Assembly: GCA_951213105.1 (NCBI GenBank)
Contig: OX578145.1
Span: 15,056,534-15,120,533 of the forward strand
DNA length: 64,000 bases
Direction: 5' to 3'
Source: Amaurobius ferox
Lineage: Eukaryota > Arthropoda > Arachnida > Araneae > Amaurobiidae
Positions 1 through 10,180 of this stretch are shown here, one piece after another (the first letter of the stretch is position 1; each line of letters opens with the position of its first letter). The notes beneath the pieces were generated by a model. It did no database searches, was not told where the DNA came from, and saw only the letters and a list, made by a program, of their open reading frames with translations. Made by a program: the position numbers and the translations under genes.

Positions 1-176
1 CGCATAAAACATTAAATAAATAAAAAAATAATTAAAATTTTAAAAATCGGTTTTCACGTGTCCCCTTCCCTCCCCCCCGGGTCTCCGATTGCCAAATTTC
101 GTAGCTCTCCGACGCGCGGTCGCGAAACGTATAGTGTATAAGACAGACACACAGACATTGCCTTTTATTATATAGA
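1..176 (-). mobile_element. Helitron unit 0, 5' part only (runs off the window)
   Basis: The 5' terminus TCTATATAATAAAA reads on the minus strand from 176. It is followed by the short CA/GT-rich tract, the GC-rich GACGCGCGGTCGCGAAACG segment and the C-rich block seen in the other four units. The rest of the unit lies left of position 1. It starts directly after the CTAG end of unit 1, so it is part of the same tandem array. Confidence 0.75.
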
Positions 177-249
177 CTAGCCGCCTTTGGCGACCAGCCT
201 GTTCGCTACCCTTAAAAATTCTGACCGTGGCAAACTCGTTGGCGCGACC

Positions 250-1668
250 TACCAGAAAGGTGTAAGGTAACTGCTTGGAAGGCCAGGAAGTGCCACACAA
301 TTTAGACCGGAACCCAATGGGGGAGGCATCCAAAGAGACCGTACCCTCCTTCCCCTACCACAAACCTCTCGGAAGGACTTGCAGTCCCACACGTTTAACG
401 TGATCGTACTCCGCGTGAACACGGCTGCAGTTTTGGCAATGGCGGGAATCGAACCCGGGTCTACCGAGTGAAATTCCCGCGCGCTAACCACTGGGCTACC
501 GTGCCATCCGCGACAATCTCCATAACTTTATTTTTATTCGGCAATTTTGGGAATCGAACCCGGGCCTACCAAGTGCAAATCCCGCGCACTAACCACTGGG
601 GTACTTCACCCTCCGCGATATTCTTCATAACTTATTTTTTATTCACCCAATTTAGACCGGAACCAAGTGGGAGAAGCATCCACAGGGACCGTACCCTTCT
701 TCCCCTACCACCAACCTCTCGGAAGGACTTACAGACCCACATGTTTAACGTGATCGTACTCCGCGTAAACACGGCGGCAATTTTGGGAATCGAACCCGGG
801 CCTACCGAGTGCAATTTCCGCGCGCTAACCATTGGGCTACTTTGCCCTACGCGACAATCTCCATAACTTTCTTTTTATTCATCCAATTTAGACCGTACCC
901 TCCTTCCCCTACCACCAACTTCTCGGAAGGACTCACGGACCCACATGTTTAACGTGCTCGTACTCCGCGTAAACACGGCGGCAATTTTGGGAATCGAACC
1001 CGGGCCTGGTAACTGGTTGGACGGCCAGGATGTGCCACCCAATTTAGACCGGAACCCAGTGGGGGAGGCATCCACAGGGAACGTACCCTCCTTCCCCTAC
1101 CACCAACCTCTCGGAAAAACATACGGACCCATATGTTTAACGTGATCGTACTCCATGTCAGTGGCGGAAATCGAACCCGGGCCTACCGCGTGCAATTCCC
1201 GCGCGCTAACCACTGGGCTACTTCGCCCTCCGCGACAATCTCCATAACTTTCTTTTTATTCACCCAATTTTGACCGTACCCTCCTTCCCCTACCACCAAC
1301 CTCTCGGAAGGACTCACGAACCCACATGTTTAACGTGATCGTACTCTGCGTGAACGTGGCGTAAGTTTTGGCAGTGGCGGGAATCGAACCCGAGCCTACT
1401 GAGTGCAATTCCCGCGCGCTAACCACTGGGCTGCCGCGCCCTCCGCGACAATCTCCATAACTTTCTACATATTCACCCAATTTAGACGGGAACCCAGTGG
1501 GGGAGGCATCCACAGGGGCCGTATCCTCCTTCCCCTACCACCAACCTCTCGGAAGGACTTACGGACCCACATATTTAACGTGATCGTATTCCACGTAAAC
1601 ACGGCGGCAGTTTTGGCAGTGGCGGGAATCGAACCCGGGCCTACCGCTAACTTCCCGCGCGCTAATTT
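250..1668 (-). repeat. Tandem SINE-1-derived monomers inside Helitron unit 1
   Basis: Seven tRNA-like heads can be recognised by their B box (reverse complement GGAATCGAACCCGGG or close) near 441, 549, 784, 981, 1163, 1376 and 1621. Most copies are separated by the same linker, which reads CCGCGACAATCTCCATAAC on the plus strand. Copies at 549, 981 and 1621 are internally shortened. The copy at 250 keeps the SINE 3' side as far as the ACCAGAAAGG motif but not the CAA tail. Orientation matches the Helitron. Confidence 0.8.
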
Positions 1669-1872
1669 GCAATTTAAAATGACCATATGCTTAATTCCAT
1701 CATCCTCATTCCATTGTTTCATTGTTCTATCATTTAAAATATCCATAAAATTAAAATATCCATTTAAAATATCCAAAAGTTAAAATATACATTTAAAAAA
1801 TCCAGATCGTCCCATCATTTAAAATATAAATATAATAATTTATATAGAGCAAAGGCGCTCTATTCAGAACCG

Positions 1873-1880
1873 TGACGTCA
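1873..1880. promoter_or_regulatory. TGACGTCA palindrome in Helitron unit 1
   Basis: A perfect CRE/ATF-type octamer followed 8 bases later by a second TGACGT. The same arrangement recurs at 3730-3737 and 5487-5494 in units 2 and 3 and is missing in unit 4. Whether any factor binds it is unknown; the repetition simply follows unit duplication. Confidence 0.3.
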
Positions 1881-2500
1881 CCTCCACCTTGACGTCCCCA
1901 CCCACCACCTTCCCTTCTTCAGCGGGGGAGAAACGAACGGAACGCCGAGAAATTTAAAATCATGGCGTCTTTAAAATTGCCACCCTGAAGGCAATTTTCA
2001 TTATTTCTGGACCACATTAGACTTGTAAGAATGCCAGATATTTCAGCTTTCTAAAAATGTAAATTATTAGTCGAAATTATGAGTACTTTTCACGATGCGA
2101 GAATTTAAAAACAAAAAATTGATTTTTTGAGCCAAAAATGAGTTTTGTTTTAAAATCTTTAAAAAATATTAGAAATCGAAATTCAGATTTGAAATTGATA
2201 TATTTTTACTCGAAATTCTCTGCTCTTTCCGATGGTGTAATTTATTTTTTTCTACGATGTCTGGATCGTGGAGAAAAAAGGGCAAAAAGGGCAAAAAACG
2301 GTCGAAATCGCATAAAACATTAAATAAATAAAAAAATAATTAAAATTTTAAAAATCGGTTTTCATGTGTCCCCTTCCCTCCCCCCCAGGTCTCCGATTGC
2401 CAAATTTCGTAGCTCTCCGACGCGCGGTCGCGAAACGTATAGTGTATAAGACAGACAGACACACACACACACACACAGACATTGCCTTTTATTATATAGA

Positions 2501-4378
2501 CTAGCCGCCTTTGGCGACCAGCCTGTTCGCTACCCTTGAAAATTCTGACCGTGGCAAATTGTAACCGTGGCACACTCGCTGGCGCGACCTTACCAGAAGG
2601 TGTAAGGTAACTGTTTGGACGGCCAGGAAGTGCCACCCAATTTAGACCGGAACTCAGTGGGGGAGACATCCACAGGGAGCGTACCCTCCTTCCCCTACTA
2701 CCAACCTTTCGGAAGGACTTACGATCCCACATGTTTAACGGGATCGTACTCCGAGTGAACGCGGCTGCAGTTTTAGCAGTGGCGGGAATCGAACCCGGGC
2801 CTACCCAGTGAAATTCCCGCGCGCTAACCACTGGTGTACTTCGCCCTCCGCGACATTTTCCATAACTTTCTTTTTATTCACCGAATTTAGACCGGAACCC
2901 AGTGGGAGAGGCACCCACGGGGACCGTACCCTCCTTCCCCAACCACCAACCTCTCGAAAGGACTTACAGACACACATGTTTATTCCGCGTGATCGTACTC
3001 CGCGTGAACACGGCGGCAATTTTGGAAATCGAACCCGGGCCTACCGCGTGCAATTCCCGCGCGCTAACCACTGGGCTACTTCGCCCTCCGCGACAATCTC
3101 CATAACTTTCTTTTTATTCACCCAATTTAGGCCGTACCCTCCTTCCCCTACCACCAACCTCTCAGAAGGACTCACGAACCCACATGTTTAACGTGATCGT
3201 ACTCTGCGTAAACGTGGCGTAAGTTTTGGCAGTGGCGGGAATCGAACCCGGACCTACTGAGTGCAATTCCCGCGCGCTAACCACTGGGCTGCCGCGCCCT
3301 CCGCGACAATCTCCATAACTTTCTATATATTCATCCAATTTAGACGGGAACCCAGTGGGGAGGGATCCACAGGAGCCGTATCCTCCTTCCCTTACCACCA
3401 ACCTCTCGGAAGAACTTACGGACCCACATATTTAACGTGATCGTATTCCACGTAAACACGGCGGCAGTTTTCGCAGTGGCGGGTATCGAACCCGGGCCTA
3501 CCGCTAACTTCCCGCGCGCTAATTTGCAATTTAAAATGACCATATGCTTAATTCCATCATCCTCATTCCATTGTTTCATTGTTCCATCATTTAAAATATC
3601 CATAAAATTAAAATATCCATTTAAAATATCCAAAAGTTAAAATATACATTTAAAAAATCCATATCGTCCCATCATTTAAAATATAAATATAATAATTTAT
3701 ATAGAACAAAGGAGCTCTATTCAGAACCGTGACGTCACCTCCACCTTGACGTCCCCACCCACCACCTTCCCTCCTTCAGCGGGGGAGAAACGAAGCGGCA
3801 CGCCGAGCGGAACGCCGAGAAATTGAAATTCTGAAACTTTTAAAATCCCGATCCTGTGGGCAATACGGAATATTTCCTGACCAGATTGGACTTGTAAGAA
3901 TGCCAGATGTTTGACCTTTCTAAAAATGTAAATTATTAGTCGAAATTATGAGTACTTTTTACTATGCGAGAATTTAAAAACCAAAAATCGTTTTCTTGAA
4001 CAAAAAGTGAGTTTTGTTTTAAAATCTTTAAAAAATATTAGAAATCGAAATTCAGATTTTAAATTGATATATTTTTACTCGCAATTGTCTGCTCTTTCTG
4101 ATGGTGTGATTTGTTTTTTTCTACGACGTCTGGATCGTGGAGAAAAAAGGGCAAAAAGATCAAAAAACGGTCGAAATCGCATAAAACATTTAATAACAGA
4201 AAAAATAATTAAAATTTTAAAAATCGGTTTTTATGTGTCCCCTTCCCACCCTCCCGGGTCTCCGATTGCCAAATTTCGTAGCTCTCCGACGCGCGGTCGC
4301 TGAACGTATAGTGTATAAGACAGACAGACAGACAGACGCACAGACAGACACACAGACATTGCCTTTTACTATTTAAGA
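2501..4378 (-). mobile_element. Helitron unit 2, non-autonomous, 4 SINE-derived monomers
   Basis: The minus strand starts TCTTAAATAGTAAAAGGC at 4378 and ends CTAG at 2501 with the same 3' hairpin as unit 1. The length is about 1.88 kb. The AT-rich 5' block (about 3655-4378) closely matches the other units. The start differs from unit 1 (TCTTAAAT versus TCTATATA), so two subfamilies of start alternate in the array. Confidence 0.8.
2591..3522 (-). repeat. Tandem SINE-1-derived monomers inside Helitron unit 2
   Basis: Four tRNA-like heads occur near 2784, 3025, 3235 and 3476. The same linker joins them as in unit 1. The last head is truncated exactly as in units 1 and 3 (it reads CTACCGCTAACTTCCCGCGC on the plus strand), so this shortened copy predates the unit duplications. 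Confidence 0.8.
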
Positions 4379-6108
4379 CTAGCCGCCTTTGGCGACCAGC
4401 CTGTTCGCAACCCTTGAAAATGCTGATCGTGGCAAATTCCAACCGTGGCAAACTCGTTGGCGCGACCTACCAGAAATGTGTAAGGTAACTGGTTGGATGG
4501 CCAGGATGTGCCACCCAATTTAGACCGGAACCCAGTGGGGGAGGCATCCACAGGGAACGTACCCTCCTTCCCCTACCACCAACCCCTCGGAAAAACATAC
4601 GGACCCATATGTTTAACGTGATCGTATTCCGTGTCAGTGGCGGAAATCGAACCCGGGCCTATCGAGTGCAATTCTCGCGCGCTAATTTAAATTTTATAAT
4701 GACCATATGATAAGCGCTTAATTCCATCATCCTCGTTCCATTATTTAAAATATCCATTTAAAATATCTATAAATTAAAATATCCTTTTAAAATATCCATA
4801 CCAGAAAGGTGTAAGGTAACTGTTTGGATGGCCAGGAAATGCCACCCAATTCAGACAGGAACTCAGTGGGGGAGGCTTCCACAGAGACCGTACCCTCTTT
4901 CCCCTACCACCAACCTCTCTGAAGGACTTACGATCCCACATGTTTAACGTGATCGTACTCCGCGTGAACGCGGCTGCAGTTTTGGCAGTGGCGGGAATCG
5001 AACCCGGGCCTACCGAGTGAAATTCCCGCGCGCAAACCACTGGGATGCCGCGCCCTCCGCGACAATCTCCATAACTTTCTATATATTCACCCAATTTAGA
5101 CGGGAACCCAGTGGGGGAGGCATCCACAGGGGCCGTATCCTCCTTCCCCTACCACCAACCTCTCGGAAGAACTTACGGACCCACATATTTAACGTGATCG
5201 TATTCCACATAAACACGGCGGCAGTTTTGGCAGTGGCGGGAATCGAACCCGGGCCTACCGCTAACTTCCCGCGCGCTAATTTGCAATTTAAAATGACCAT
5301 ATGCTTAATTCCATCATCCTCATTCCATTGTTTCATTGTTCCATCATTTAAAATATCCATAAAATTAAAATATCCATTTAAAATATCCAAAAGTTAAAAT
5401 ATACATTTAAAAACTCCATATCGTTCCATCATTTAAAATATAAATATAATAATTTATATGGAGTAGAGGAGCTCTATTCAGAACCGTGACGTCACCTCCA
5501 CCTTGACGTTCCCACCCACAACCTTCCCTCCTTCTGCGGGGGAGAAACGCCGGTTAAGAAGCGGCAGGCCGAGAAATTGAAATTCGGAAACTTTTAAAAT
5601 CCCGATCCTGTGGGCAATACGGAATATTTCCTGACCAGATTGGACTTGTAAGAATGCCAGATGTTTGACCTTTCTAAAAATGTAAATTATTATTCGAAAT
5701 TATGAGTACTTTTTACTATGCGAGAATTTAAAAACCAAAAATCGTTTTCTTGAGCAAAAAGTGACTTTTGTTTTAAAATCTTTAAAAAGTATTAGAAATC
5801 GAAATTCAGATTTGAAATTGATATATTTTTACTCGCAATTGTCTGCTCTTTCCGATGGTGTGATTTGTTTTTTTCTACGACGTCTGGATCGTGGAGAAAA
5901 AAGGGCAAAAAACGGTCGAAATCGCATAAAACATTAAATAAATAAAAAAAAAATTCAAATTTTAAAAATCGGTTTTCCCGTGTCCCCCTTCCCTCCCCCC
6001 AGGTCTCCGATTGCCAAATTTCGTAGCTCTCCGACGCGCGGTCGCGAAACGTATAGTGTATAAGACAGACACACAGACACACACACAGACATTGCCTTTT
6101 ATTATTTA
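4379..6108 (-). mobile_element. Helitron unit 3, non-autonomous, 3 SINE-derived monomers
   Basis: It ends with CTAG at 4379 on the minus strand. Its start at 6108 reads TAAATAATAAAAGGC directly after the CTAG of unit 4; the expected leading TCT has been lost. At about 1.73 kb it is the shortest unit. The internal AT-rich 5' block is nearly identical to unit 2. Confidence 0.75.
4468..5276 (-). repeat. SINE-1-derived copies inside Helitron unit 3
   Basis: Heads lie near 4640, 4990 and 5234. The first copy (4468-4690) is separated from the others by about 110 bases of AT-rich sequence with AAAATATCC motifs. The second copy restarts at 4799 with the SINE 3' side (ACCAGAAAGGTGTAAGG), so SINE 3' ends occur twice within this unit. 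Confidence 0.75.
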
Positions 6109-8143
6109 CTAGCCGCCTTTGGCGACCAGCCTGTTCGCTACCCTTGAAAATTCTGACCTTGGCAAATTCTAACCGTGGCACACTCGCTGGCGCGACCTAC
6201 CAGTAAAGTGTGAGGTAACTGTTTGGAGGGCCAGGAAGTGCCACCCAATTTAGACAGGAACTCAGTGGGGGAGGCATCCACAGGGACCGTACCCTCCTTC
6301 CCCTACCACCAACCTCTCGGAAGGACTTACGGTCCCGCATGTTTAACGTGATCGTACTCCGCCTGAACACGGCGGCAGTTTTGGCAATGGCGGGAATCGA
6401 ACCCGGACCTACCTAGTGCAAATCCCGCGCGCTAACCACTGGGCTACCGCGCCCTCCGCGACAATCTCCATAACCTTCTTTTTATTCACCCAATTTAGAC
6501 CGGAACCCAGTAGGGGAGGCATCCACAGGGTCCGTACCCTCCTTCCTCTACCAACAACCTCTCGGAAGGACTTACGGATCCACATGTTTAACGTGATCGT
6601 ACTCCGTGTGAAAATGGCAGCAGTTTTGGCAGTGGCGGCAATCGAACCCGAGCCTACCGAGTGCAATTCCCGCGCGCCAACCACTGGGCTACCGCGCCCT
6701 CCGCGACAATCTCCATAACCTTCTTTTTATTCACCCAATTTAGACCTGAACCCAGTGGGAAAGTCATCCACAGGGTCCGTACCCTCCTTCCTCTACCACC
6801 AACCTCTCGGAAGGACTTACGGACCCACATGTTTAACGTGATCGTACTCCGCGTGAACACGGCAGCAGTTTTGTCAGTGGAGGGAATCGAACCCGGGCCT
6901 ACCGAGTGAAATTCCCGCACGCTAACCACTGGGCTACCGCGCCCTCCGCGACAATCTCCATAACTTTCTTTTTATTCACCCAATTTGGACCAGGACCCAG
7001 TGGGGGAGGCATCCACAGAGACCGTACCCTCCTTTCCCTGCCACCAACCTCTCGGAAGGAATTATCGACCCATATGTTTAAGGTGATCGTACTCCGCATC
7101 AGTGGCGGGAATCGAACCCAGGCCTACCGAGTGCAATTCTCGCGCGCTAACTTCCCGCGCGCTAATTTAAATTTATAATGACCATATGCTAGGCTCTTAA
7201 TTCCACCATCCTCGTTCCATCGTTCTATCATTTAAAATAGCCATAAAATTAAAATATCCATTTAAAATATCTATAAATTAAAATATCCATAAATTAAAAT
7301 ATCCATTTAAAATCAAAAAATCATCCATATCGTTCCACCAATCCATAAATATAATAATTTCAAATACATCACCACAATTCAAACCACCATAATTCAATCA
7401 TTTAAATTATTTAAAATATCCATTTAAAATATCATATAAATATAATAATTTCGCCCGATGTATACAACACTTATGCTCGTAATTCATTTAAAACCGAAAG
7501 CGCGGTCTCCATGGAGACGGGGAAGAAACTACTGCGGATGGGGGGAAAATGCCGTTGAAGAACTGAGCCGGTAGCCGACAAATTTAAAATCATGGCGTCT
7601 TTAAAATTGCGATCCTGAAGGCAATTTTCATTATTTCTGGACCAAATTAGACTTGTAAGAATGCCAGATATTTCAGATTTCTAAAAATGTAAATTATTAG
7701 TCGAAATTATGAGTACTTTTCACTATGCGAGAATTTAAAAACCAAAAATCGTTTTTTTGAGCCAAAAGTGACTTTTGTTTTAAAATCTTTAAAAAATATT
7801 AGAAATCGAAATTGAGAGTTGAAATTGATATATTTTTACTCGAAATTCTCTGCTCTTTCCGATGGTGTGATTTGTTTTTTTCTACAACGTCTGCATCGTG
7901 GAGAAAAAAGGGCAAAAATGTCAAAAAACAGTCGAAATCGCATAAAACATTAAATAACAAAAAAAATAATTCAAATTTTAAAAATCGGTTTTCACGTGTC
8001 CCCTTCCCTCCCCCCCAGGTCTCCGATTGCCAAATTTCGTAGCTCTCCGACGCGCGGTCGCGAAACGTATAGTGTATAAGACAGACACACAGACACACAG
8101 ACACACAGACACACACACAGACATTGCCTTTTATTATTTAAGA
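6109..8143 (-). mobile_element. Helitron unit 4, the 5'-most unit of the array
   Basis: On the minus strand it starts TCTTAAATAATAAAAGGC at 8143 and ends CTAG at 6109. The right flank is unrelated AT-rich DNA, so 8143/8144 is the array edge. A CA-rich microsatellite lies next to the 5' end. It holds four SINE-derived monomers and no coding capacity for Rep or helicase. The block at 7500-7620 differs from units 1-3: it lacks the TGACGTCA segment and carries a different GC-rich patch. Confidence 0.78.
6198..7171 (-). repeat. SINE-1-derived monomers inside Helitron unit 4, period about 245 bp
   Basis: Heads near 6388, 6633, 6881 and 7107 give spacings of 245, 248 and 226 bases. This is the most regular stretch. 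Each monomer contains the tRNA-like head, the body down to the CCCAATTTAGACC segment, and the fixed linker. The even spacing indicates duplication as a tandem unit, not four independent SINE insertions. Confidence 0.8.
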
Positions 8144-8522
8144 AGAAGGTACTCTATTTCATATACTTAGCATTCACGTTTTAAATTCCTGGACATACTT
8201 ACTGCCAACCAAACAACCAACTAACCATCGAAATAAGAAAATACTGAACTATATAGGTACATGTTTGCAAAAATTCTTGTTCCTGGTCTCGCTATTGCTA
8301 GTCTGTCCAGGACACGATCTTGCAGCCCAAATGTTCTTTCTTTAACTTTGATATTAAATATATTTTAAAGTTTAAATCGTAAAACGTAATATTTAAGCTC
8401 GTTCCTTTAACATTCCTCTACAAATTTATTTAATTTCATATTTTTTATGCTATAGTATTGTGTGATACAAGACAAAGAAACTCGAGGGACACGAAATTTA
8501 TCAAACAGCAGCGACTACTTTT
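8144..8522. other. AT-rich intergenic DNA, nothing recognised
   Basis: Unique-looking flank of the Helitron array. No repeat end or plausible exon was seen. Confidence 0.5.
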
Positions 8523-8659
8523 TACTTTCCCTATAATACATGTAAAATACATGTACAAAAGTATTGGAATCATGTCGAAAATTGCAACTCGAATTTCGAC
8601 AGATTGACATGTCATTGGATCGCTAGAATAAGAAAAAACTACTTTTAGCGTAACATATG

Positions 8660-8766
8660 CCTCTCCCCCCCCCCTCCCTCCCTCCCTCCCTCCCTCCCTC
8701 CTCTTCCTCCCTCTCTCTCTTTCCCTCTCCCCTCCCTCCCCTCTCCCCCCTCTCCCGCTCCCTCTG
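8660..8766. repeat. Polypyrimidine tract (CCCT/CTCC)n
   Basis: About 105 bases of almost pure C and T on the plus strand, inside the outer H2 copy. The ORF covering it on the minus strand is an artefact of this low-complexity tract. Confidence 0.9.
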
Positions 8767-9022
8767 TATGCTTCAAATTTCATAAAATTGTACATTTGTG
8801 GGCTACCCTAGTGCTGATTAGATCATGATACGATTTGGGATAAAAGATCCTGCATGTGTTGCAAAATAGCCTGCAAAAATTTTCAAAATCTAAAGTAAAA
8901 GACTACGTATACTCAAATGTGTTAATTAAAGGTTTGGTCTATACGTCATTTTTAACGATGAAAGTAATAAGACCAACTCCATTACTTTAGGACTATCCTT
9001 TGACGAGACATTTTAGTTTTTA

Positions 9023-9969
9023 TTTTCCTTATATATATAATGTATAAGGAAAGTATTGTGACGGGGTCGATGATTCGAATTCGAGTTTTCGACGGGAGAG
9101 CACGTTTCAAGCATCCCTGATCAAGAATCAAATATTTTTGAGGGGATGTCTGTCTGTGTGTGTGTGTGAAAGTATGTGTGTGGGTGTGTGGGTCTGTGAG
9201 TGAGTCTGTGGAGATGATATCTCACGAATGAATGGAGCGATTCGAATGAAGATTGGTACAAAAATCACAATCCGTGAATACTGGAAGCCTATTGTTTTTA
9301 AACGCAATCGAATGTTCAGAACCTTCCTAAATTTTAGAGTGAAATTTTTAATAAAATCATCAAAAAATCAAAACATTTAATAAAGTTACGCAAATAGGCA
9401 TTTCTTATGCAATTTTCTTTTAGAAAACGATTTTCGTTAGAAAACATACACTTTAGAACGCTATCATGATCCGCTCTCGAGATATTGCACATTTTTCAAA
9501 TAAATTTATCGAAAAATACCATAAATTAAAAAAAATATATTATCTGTTAAGAAACATGCTCACTTGTCGTATATGATATCTTGCGATAAATTGGGTGACA
9601 TCATTCTCGTGGATCTAGCTCGTTCCGTTCATGAAAAAAGATACTTTGAGTAATACTTTTGAATTTGAACGCCAATAATCGTTTATCTGCTATAAGAATA
9701 ACTTATATCTCTGTCCATAACACTTGGTGATTTTGGCGACAAATTTGGTGGAATGTCGCCCACTTGACGCCTATTAAATGTTGCCAAATTAACGAAAATC
9801 TCGCCAAATTGATAAAAATGACGCTAAATCAATGAAATTGAAGAAAATTCGATAGCTTAGAAAGAATATAAGTATCTACTATGAGAATAACATTTTTTTA
9901 ACTTTTAAAGTAGTAAATTCATTGCATTATATAAGGAAAGTCATGTGTTGCCCACATCAGATTTTTTTT
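9023..9969 (+). mobile_element. Nested H2 element, 'GACGGGGTCG' subtype
   Basis: It begins TTTTCCTTATATATATAATG and continues AAGGAAAGTATTGTGACGGG. It has a TG microsatellite at about 9150-9200 and a block of GCCAAATTGA/AATGACG half-repeats at about 9720-9850. It ends AAGGAAAGTCATGTG, the CCCACATCAG hairpin, then T's. Complete copies of the same subtype are at 16427-17371 (minus) and 47226-48884 (plus). Confidence 0.7.
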
Positions 9970-10180
9970 TCGCATTTTTGATACGCCGGATTAGGAAATC
10001 CATCCAGTGACCGAATAAAAACGAAAATTGAATTAAAAATGCAAATTCAGTGTCATTTTAAATAATTATGGCTGTTATTTTGTGCATTTCAACTCGATTT
10101 AATGAATTATTAAAGTAATAAAGAGAAATTGAATTTGAGTCTGTAGGGAAAGTCATGTGCTGCCCACATCAGATTTTTTT

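Larger units (their letters stand above)
177..2500 (-). mobile_element. Helitron unit 1, non-autonomous, with 7 SINE-derived monomers
   Basis: On the minus strand the unit begins with TC at 2500 and ends with CTAG at 177. A short hairpin (GTCGCC-AAA-GGCGGC, one wobble pair) lies immediately before the end. The 5' kilobase (about 1800-2500) is a conserved AT-rich block. The 3' part (250-1668) is an array of SINE-derived copies. No Rep/helicase coding is present, so movement would need an enzyme supplied from elsewhere. TC start, CTRR end and 3' hairpin are the defining Helitron features; the abutting neighbour units show it sits in a head-to-tail array. At about 2.3 kb it is the longest of the four full units. 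Confidence 0.8.
8523..10180 (+). mobile_element. H2-family element with a second H2 copy nested inside
   Basis: The left end is the H2 foldback end (ACTTTCCCTATAATACATG...). The right end is GGGAAAGTCATGTG, the hairpin TGTG-CTGCC-CACA, then CAGATTTTTTT. The outer copy's interior stops at about 9022 (TTTTAGTTTTTA) and resumes at about 9970 (TTCGCATTTTTGATACGCC), matching the uninterrupted order in the copies at 26553, 30701 and 57158. No coding potential. The end structure resembles helentron-type rolling-circle elements, but that assignment is an inference. Confidence 0.7.

Noticed and set aside
468..866. 132-codon plus-strand ORF, and many alike with FPRANHW- or GIEPGP-like peptides
   Set aside because: Antisense translation of the tRNA-like SINE head and body; repeats with each monomer.
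2138..2323. Conserved plus-strand ORF in Helitron units 1 and 2 (again at 4007-4303)
   Set aside because: Shared only because the units are recent duplicates; other units have it broken, and the composition is low-complexity AT.
2340..2831. 163-codon minus-strand ORF, the longest in the window
   Set aside because: It runs through the Helitron 5' block and a SINE monomer. Similar ORFs recur in every SINE copy because that sequence happens to lack stops; it is not a protein.
2450..8125. CRISPR-like arrays (regular repeats of similar size)
   Set aside because: Repeats are SINE monomers of ~245 bp without unique spacers, in a eukaryotic context.
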